A DNA stretch of 64,000 nucleotides from Zychaea mexicana (Eukaryota > Mucoromycota > Mucoromycetes > Mucorales > Lichtheimiaceae): the NCBI RefSeq assembly GCF_025766255.1, contig NW_026516767.1, positions 62,001-126,000 of the forward strand, written 5' to 3'. The notes under the pieces were generated by a model. The model was not told the DNA's origin, made no database searches, and saw only the letters and a program-made list of their open reading frames with translations. The position numbers and the translations under genes were made by a program. Below, piece after piece: positions 58,974 to 64,000 of the stretch (within the stretch, counting starts at the first letter, position 1; the number at the start of each line of letters is the position of its first letter).

Positions 58974-60104
58974 ATGCAGACCGAAGGTCCGTTGGGTGAT
59001 GCCGAATGTCCAATCTGTCAGACCAGTCTGAGTCATCTCCGTTCGAGCTTTCAACGACAACAACATGTCGAACAATGTCTTTCGGGTGGTGCATCAACCG
59101 ACCTCGCAGTGGCGACAGCAACACAAAATACCATCCACGAGAACAGCAATGTAACGGGTGGTGGTGATGGCGACTTTGACTATTGCATTTTCTGCGGCAA
59201 ATGCATTACACATTTGCAAGGCATTCGTAAAGATGTGCATTTCAGTAAATGTCTTGACACGTTAGCTTTCGAAGAACGCGCTGAATCCAACGCGTCATTT
59301 GCTGGCCAGTCAATACCTGTGCTTGACAATCTCGATATTTGTCCTTGTTGCCACGAATTCGCGCCTATGCGCGACAAATCGCTTCGTCACAAAATCACAC
59401 ACATGAAACAATGTATCAAGCGACGCGGCATGTCCATGCAAAGCCTATTGCAAAAGCTCCAATGGATTCAGTGGGATTATATGCCTGAAAGGCGCAATAA
59501 TAACAAACCACCGCCGCCGCCGCCGCCTACTGCTAGACGAATGCCACAAACGGTGATTCAGGCAACTCGTTCTGCTGCCGATTTTCGTGGATCAAGTAGT
59601 CATGGCATCAACAACAGTAGCTACATGGATAATGATGATGATGACGATGATTTTGTCGACTCTGTGATTGTTCATCGAAAAACCATCCAAGAACAACAAT
59701 CGAAACGTGCGCGCCGTAATGACAACAGCGAGCAAGATGCGATGGATGAAGAGTTGCAGCTTGCATTGACACTCAGTCGAACCGAGGCGCAGCAGAACAA
59801 ACGTAAAAAGATCAATCACGATGCAACGGATATTATCACCATTGACGAATCTAGGCGATTAGCGTCCTTACAACTTGAGCAAATGTTGGCAAGAAAGAGG
59901 ATCGTACGTTGCTCAGATACAAAACAAACATTGCCATCGTCCCGTGTTAAAGCAACACACCGGATCGATGATGACCCTGCACTTTCGTTATGGAAACTCG
60001 CATCGCTAGACGGTAATCATCAATATGACGACCCTACGTTCATATCGCATTTTCTACGCATGCTCAAACAAGGAGAAGGGTCATCATCATCATCATCTTA
60101 TTAA
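58974..60104 (+). CDS. UBZ4-type zinc-finger and UIM protein (SLX4-like N-terminal module)
   Basis: Single exon, 376 aa. Three zinc-finger-like segments occur in the first 155 residues: CPICQTSLSHLRSSFQRQQH with VEQC, CIFCGKCITHLQGIRKDVHF with SKC, and CPCCHEFAPMRDKSLRHKIT with HMKQC, the last followed by GMSMQSLLQKLQW. This CxxC...H...C layout and the spacing before the leucine helix resemble the ubiquitin-binding fingers of SLX4-type scaffold proteins. A UIM-like motif follows (MDEELQLALTLSRTEAQQ), next to a basic KRARR stretch. The C-terminus DDPALSLWKLASLDGN with FISHFLRML may be a short interaction module; no clear SAP domain or complete SLX1-binding domain is seen. A ubiquitin-reading DNA-repair role is inferred. 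Confidence 0.7.
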   Translation: MQTEGPLGDAECPICQTSLSHLRSSFQRQQHVEQCLSGGASTDLAVATATQNTIHENSNVTGGGDGDFDYCIFCGKCITHLQGIRKDVHFSKCLDTLAFEERAESNASFAGQSIPVLDNLDICPCCHEFAPMRDKSLRHKITHMKQCIKRRGMSMQSLLQKLQWIQWDYMPERRNNNKPPPPPPPTARRMPQTVIQATRSAADFRGSSSHGINNSSYMDNDDDDDDFVDSVIVHRKTIQEQQSKRARRNDNSEQDAMDEELQLALTLSRTEAQQNKRKKINHDATDIITIDESRRLASLQLEQMLARKRIVRCSDTKQTLPSSRVKATHRIDDDPALSLWKLASLDGNHQYDDPTFISHFLRMLKQGEGSSSSSSY

Positions 60105-60549
60105 TTGTAATTCGTAAAACATCAAACTGCATTCTCATAATGGCATCAGACATCTTGTACATATAACAATTGCATCTTATTATTACAATGAAAATATATA
60201 CCATCCTTCTATTTATTTATTTATTTATTTATTTATTTATTAATATGCGCAATTGTGGAAGAACAATGAAAAGTATAAAAGGCGGTCTTTTGTTGTGTGT
60301 ATACAGAGTAAGAGGAAGAGACAAGTTAATGTGACAAATCTTGGATTGGTTGGTTTATATAAGATGAGGAGGAAGAGAGCTGGTAGGTAGGTAGGTAGAC
60401 AGGAATCGCAAAGGGAAAGAGGTGAATATGCACGATGTTGTTCTTTGTGTCGTATAAACAAAAGAAAAAAGTAAATGTTTGCAATATATATAATATAATA
60501 TAATAAAAAAACACACAAAGAAAGAAAGCAAGGACTTTTTTTTCTTTTT
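60105..60549. other. Convergent 3' region with (TTTA)n
   Basis: About 445 bp between convergent stop codons, containing a TTTA tetranucleotide run (about 60211-60242) and AT-rich DNA. Confidence 0.7.
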
Positions 60550-61900
60550 TTAGAACGGCTGCTGCTGATCAAACTGTTGATGGTATTGAGGGCCATATTG
60601 ACCCTGGGATGGTGGACGCGCAAAAGGTGGCGGCGTGTACTGCTGAAGCGGCGTCATGCTATTGCGATGCTGGTTATTCTCCAACTCATCCTCGGCCATC
60701 AATTCCTTGACCTCCCAAACGTTTTGCTTGGACCCCACCGAGAACTCCAAATCCTCCTTGGTGATCGAGTCCCAATACTTGTAGACCATCATGACGGCCA
60801 ACAGGGTGCACACGGTGTTGAAGAACGTGCCGTCAATGTAATGCTTGACATTGTCGCAGATCACGACAGAGAAAATGTACATCAAGACCTGGCCAAAGAT
60901 GAAGAAGCAAAAGCCAAACAGAATATCACCCAACGGCCAGCGATCGTCCAAGGATTTCAGCACCAACACGATCTGGGATATGACGTAGGTGATCAAAAAG
61001 ATGCCGTTGATGATAATGTAAAAGGCCCAAAGGGCGCCTGGACTGCGTCGCGAAAAGGAGCCGAGTTCGACAAAGGTGCCGATTGCAATGAAACCGGTGA
61101 GGAGGAATATGATGAGCGAACTGATACGGATTGACTAAGAGACGTTGTTTTGTTAGCTTTATACTTTGTAATTGAAGACTTGAAAAGATGCAAAAATTAG
61201 TTACCCAGACAGATAATGGTGTACCGTCTTCGGCAAACTGGAATCCGACAAAACCGTTGCACATGAGGCACCAGAAGCAAGCAGTGACGAGACCAAGTTG
61301 TACAGCAGTAAACCACTAGTATTGATTGAAAACGATTTGATTGATTTAGCAACAACAATCTGCTGCTTTTTTAACATGGGTTTCCTCTCTTGATTTGTAC
61401 CTGATATACGGGTGATGATTGTGGAATAATGCCAGTGATAAGAATCATTTCAAGAATCAGGGTCAGAAGGTACATGTAGAAGAAAGTAACGATTTCCTTT
61501 CGACCTATTTATTTACAAAACATGAGTATTTTCTCTTCAGTATGCTCTTTTTTACCACTAAAATAAGAAAAAAAGATACTTTACCAACAGCAGTGTATTT
61601 CGATCGAATGTGGTAAGTCATGAAGCCCACCATAACGATGGCAACAACATCGATAATTAACGTTGCTATAGTTATTCTTTTTGAGTCAGCGATCGATAAA
61701 AAAAGATTCCATTTGTATTGTGTGTCTTTTTCTTTTTTACCTGGTTGAAAAATCAGGTTGCCGGCAAGTTCTACATTGCGAGAGTAGCAAACGGGAACAA
61801 TGCCCTCATCTTTGCCAATAACTGGACAGAGCGTCAGTGGGACTGTCCGACAAATGCCGTCAAAGCTGAAAGCGCCGAATTCAAAAGTGATCTCGACCAT
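60550..61900 (-). CDS. Chitin synthase export chaperone, Chs7-like
   Basis: ER membrane chaperone that lets chitin synthase III leave the ER. Four or five exons. It starts MVEITFEFGAFSFDGICRTV with PLTLCPVIG, matching the Cys-rich luminal N-terminus of Chs7 proteins. About seven TM segments follow: NLIFQP/ATLIIDVVAIVMVGFMTYH, KEIVTFFYMYLLTLILEMIL, WFTAVQLGLVTACFWCLMCN with GFVGFQ, a segment after SIRISSLIIFLLTGFIAIGT, and LVLKSLDDRWPLGDILFGFC. The conserved DRWPLGDI and FNTVCTLLAVMMVYKYWDS stretches support the call. The C-terminus is cytosolic and Gln/Pro-rich (PPPFARPPSQGQYGPQ), ending QQQPF. Confidence 0.93.
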
Positions 61901-64000
61901 GTGATTAGGCGGGCGGAGGTTACCGTTGTTGTTGTTGTTGTTGTAAAGATTGGTTGATGGAGTTTCTCCTTGATATCAATGTATCTACACACAATCTCTC
62001 CCGCACGCGATTGCTTTGAAGAACAAAGAAGAAAAAAGTGTAAAAGGTACGGAAACGAGAGAAAGAAAAGAGAAGCTGGAGAGCCCGGTTGGTTGGTTTG
62101 TGTATCTAACCTCTATTTTCTCTTCCATCACTTCTATTTTTGGACCCAACTCCATCGAACGGTCGGGCGCGCGGAGGAGGTGGATTCCGCCCAGCCTTAC
62201 TTTTTTTTTTTTGGGAAACCCTCAGCCAAATCAAAACGTAATTTAGACCCATTTCCTTTTTGGTTCTACATGTAGCCCACTCTACTTTCTACATAAACAA
62301 ACACCGTCACACAAGGATCTGTCGATGAACAACTTGAAAAGTTAGATTATATCAAGTAGTAATGATGTCTAGATAAGGACAGTGCAATTGCGGTTGTGAC
62401 CAGTAAATCCTAGTTCTTCTGGTATAAAATGGTATTTAGGTGACAGCAAAAAAAAATAAAAGAAGTGTACACATTCCCAACACTCCACCAAGAAATATGT
62501 GTTCGTGTAACAAGAGTGCCTCGTTACATACATCCCTTTCTTCTTTCATCCCAATATATGCTCCCAATCCTTAACGTGTATCTCACTGACGAACAACAGG
62601 GAAACCATGTTTTTCTTTTGTTGTCCCAATTGCATTGTTTTCCTTTTGAGGACATGTACGAAAACATTGATTAAGTGCCAGTTCTATACAGCCATCTATG
62701 TACACTATATGTAAACAATAACGAACCGCGATATCGCCTGCAGGTTCTTGCAGTAATTTGTAGCAACAGCGACATACTAGCAACTCAGATATTTAAGCCT
62801 ATGCATATGTGCTGATGAGGTAGTTCTATTGTATAAAAAGCAGTTGTGATATCGCTTAACAACGTAGAAAACTTGTACTTGGACGGATGCCTTTCATTGC
62901 TTCTATATACACAAGTAGCGAAATAATCTCAATGTCATAAAAGATGACAGGTTGTAAATATACATACTATTGAGCAGAAATCACAGCACTGTTACATACC
63001 TATATCCTGATGATGTTGTATGAGAAATACGAAAGAAAACATCCCATTAGTGTATGTATAATGTATATCGCCAGCTATCACGCGCGTATTTCATGTTCAT
63101 TTAGTTTATAGTTTTAACTGTGTGTCTATTGCGAGCTACGTTTAAGGCTTTTTGAAAATCTTTTATTTTTGACCTTGCGAAACCAATGGGATGCTTCGTC
63201 ACACTGCATGTTGTTTACTCGGACTCGGTAGGGATGGGTTTTTAGATCGCTGCCCCCATCGTGAGAAAAGGCTAGAAGGAGGGAACGGTTGTAGCGCACA
63301 ACGAGAAAGTTTCTAACTGTCATAGAGCGAAATGACATGTTTTATTTTTTTTTATCATATAATTTGACTTGTATTCCACTCCTGAGCAACGACCTGCAGA
63401 TTAAGTAAAGTATGATAGGTCCGTGTTGTGTAATTGCTACAGATACATACATATACTAACTGACGAGTGACTTTTTTCAATGGGGTGATATACATGATGT
63501 ACGACCAAAAACAAAAGCAAAATTTTGATTCTTAGTATACTACTTGGCATTACTAAATTATGTAATCCCACCCTTGCAAATGAACCATTTTGGTGAGATT
63601 ATGTTGGTAGAGGGATGGATGTTTGGGATTTGTATTTTGTTGATTTTATAAGCCAGCATAAATTTGATTAATACGATGACTTCAAGTTCATTACGTAACA
63701 AGACAATTGGATCGTTCAATGAAGCGGGTATTATGTGGTTCACGACCAGGTGCGATAATGGATCCCATATCATGCATGTGCTCAATGCTCGATAATACTG
63801 GCTATCTCTTACAATCCAAAAAGCAGTTCGACGATGATTGTGTAAGCCATAGTTTGTACCCAAAAAGTGGTAGAAACTTTGGATGAATGAGTGCGATGCT
63901 TTCTGCTTTTAAACAATGTGCAAGTATGTGCAGAGGCATCATAAAACCAAATGTACACCAGGGACACACACGTCTCTAAATCAAAAAGTTTAAAAAGCGT
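61901..64000. other. 3' end of window, no gene recognised
   Basis: About 2.1 kb. The first 300 bp are the Chs7 leader with GTT repeats and GA-rich sequence. Two minus-strand frames (63338-63126 and 63863-63558) are open but show no family motif, repeat or plausible exon chain, so I do not call them genes. The latter could belong to a gene extending past the window. Confidence 0.5.

Noticed and set aside
63126..63863. Two minus-strand frames near the window end
   Set aside because: No recognisable domain, repeat or exon chain; left as unassigned.

Overview
The window is nuclear DNA of a filamentous fungus, most likely an early-diverging Mucoromycota/Mucorales-type lineage (inference). The basis is short GT-AG introns of roughly 50-110 nt in nearly every gene, a velvet-family regulator, a Chs7-type chitin synthase chaperone, a PMT2-type O-mannosyltransferase, an animal-like HOOK adaptor, a NIPA-type transporter and a ZUP1-like (C78) peptidase. 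Exon structures below were worked out by hand from reading frames, splice consensus and family motifs. Where phases add up across every junction I say so.

Layout. 1-4.1 kb: gene-poor, with one short Tc1/mariner-type MITE. 4.1-12.6 kb: velvet factor (-), small CYSTM protein (+), ZUP1-like deubiquitinase (+), WD40/DUF2415 protein (-) and an orphan single-exon gene (+). 13.9-26.3 kb: MFS transporter (+), then on the minus strand a vacuolar Ca2+/H+ exchanger, a secreted inhibitor-I9 protein, a HOOK dynein adaptor and a mitochondrial glyoxylate/hydroxypyruvate reductase. 28.2-42.3 kb: a nested transposable-element island. 42.6-62 kb: dense housekeeping genes: RPL10/uL16 (+), NIPA-like transporter (-), coiled-coil protein (+), TrhO/TSTD2-like rhodanese protein (-), PMT2 (+), nucleolar-type FKBP (+), RAB6/Ypt6 (-), RPL27/eL27 (-), UBZ/UIM SLX4-like protein (+) and Chs7-like chaperone (-). 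62-64 kb: no gene recognised.

The most unusual part is 28.2-42.3 kb. A dead LINE lies on the minus strand. Its 5' part (ORF1 with CCHC knuckles, half an AP-endonuclease, reverse transcriptase) is at 38.1-42.27 kb. Its 3' part (C-terminal zinc-knuckle region and poly-A tail) is at 28.2-29.4 kb. The same 15-nt direct repeat sits just outside both outer ends, so both parts belong to one insertion. The LINE is split by 8.69 kb of unrelated DNA whose two junctions share TGACT. That 8.69-kb segment carries one convincing gene: a spliced, GC-rich gene for a protein with two membrane segments, 12 near-identical 14-15-residue repeats, three His/Arg-rich repeats and an acidic/helical tail. It also carries degenerate tandem repeats and A-rich noncoding DNA, with no recognisable transposase. 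This is the best candidate for something undescribed.

Functional themes: secretory pathway and cell wall (PMT2, Chs7, RAB6, HOOK), ion homeostasis (Ca2+/H+ exchange, NIPA), ribosome (RPL10, RPL27), ubiquitin and genome maintenance (ZUP1-like, SLX4-like). I see no evidence that the host genes form a cluster with a common pathway.
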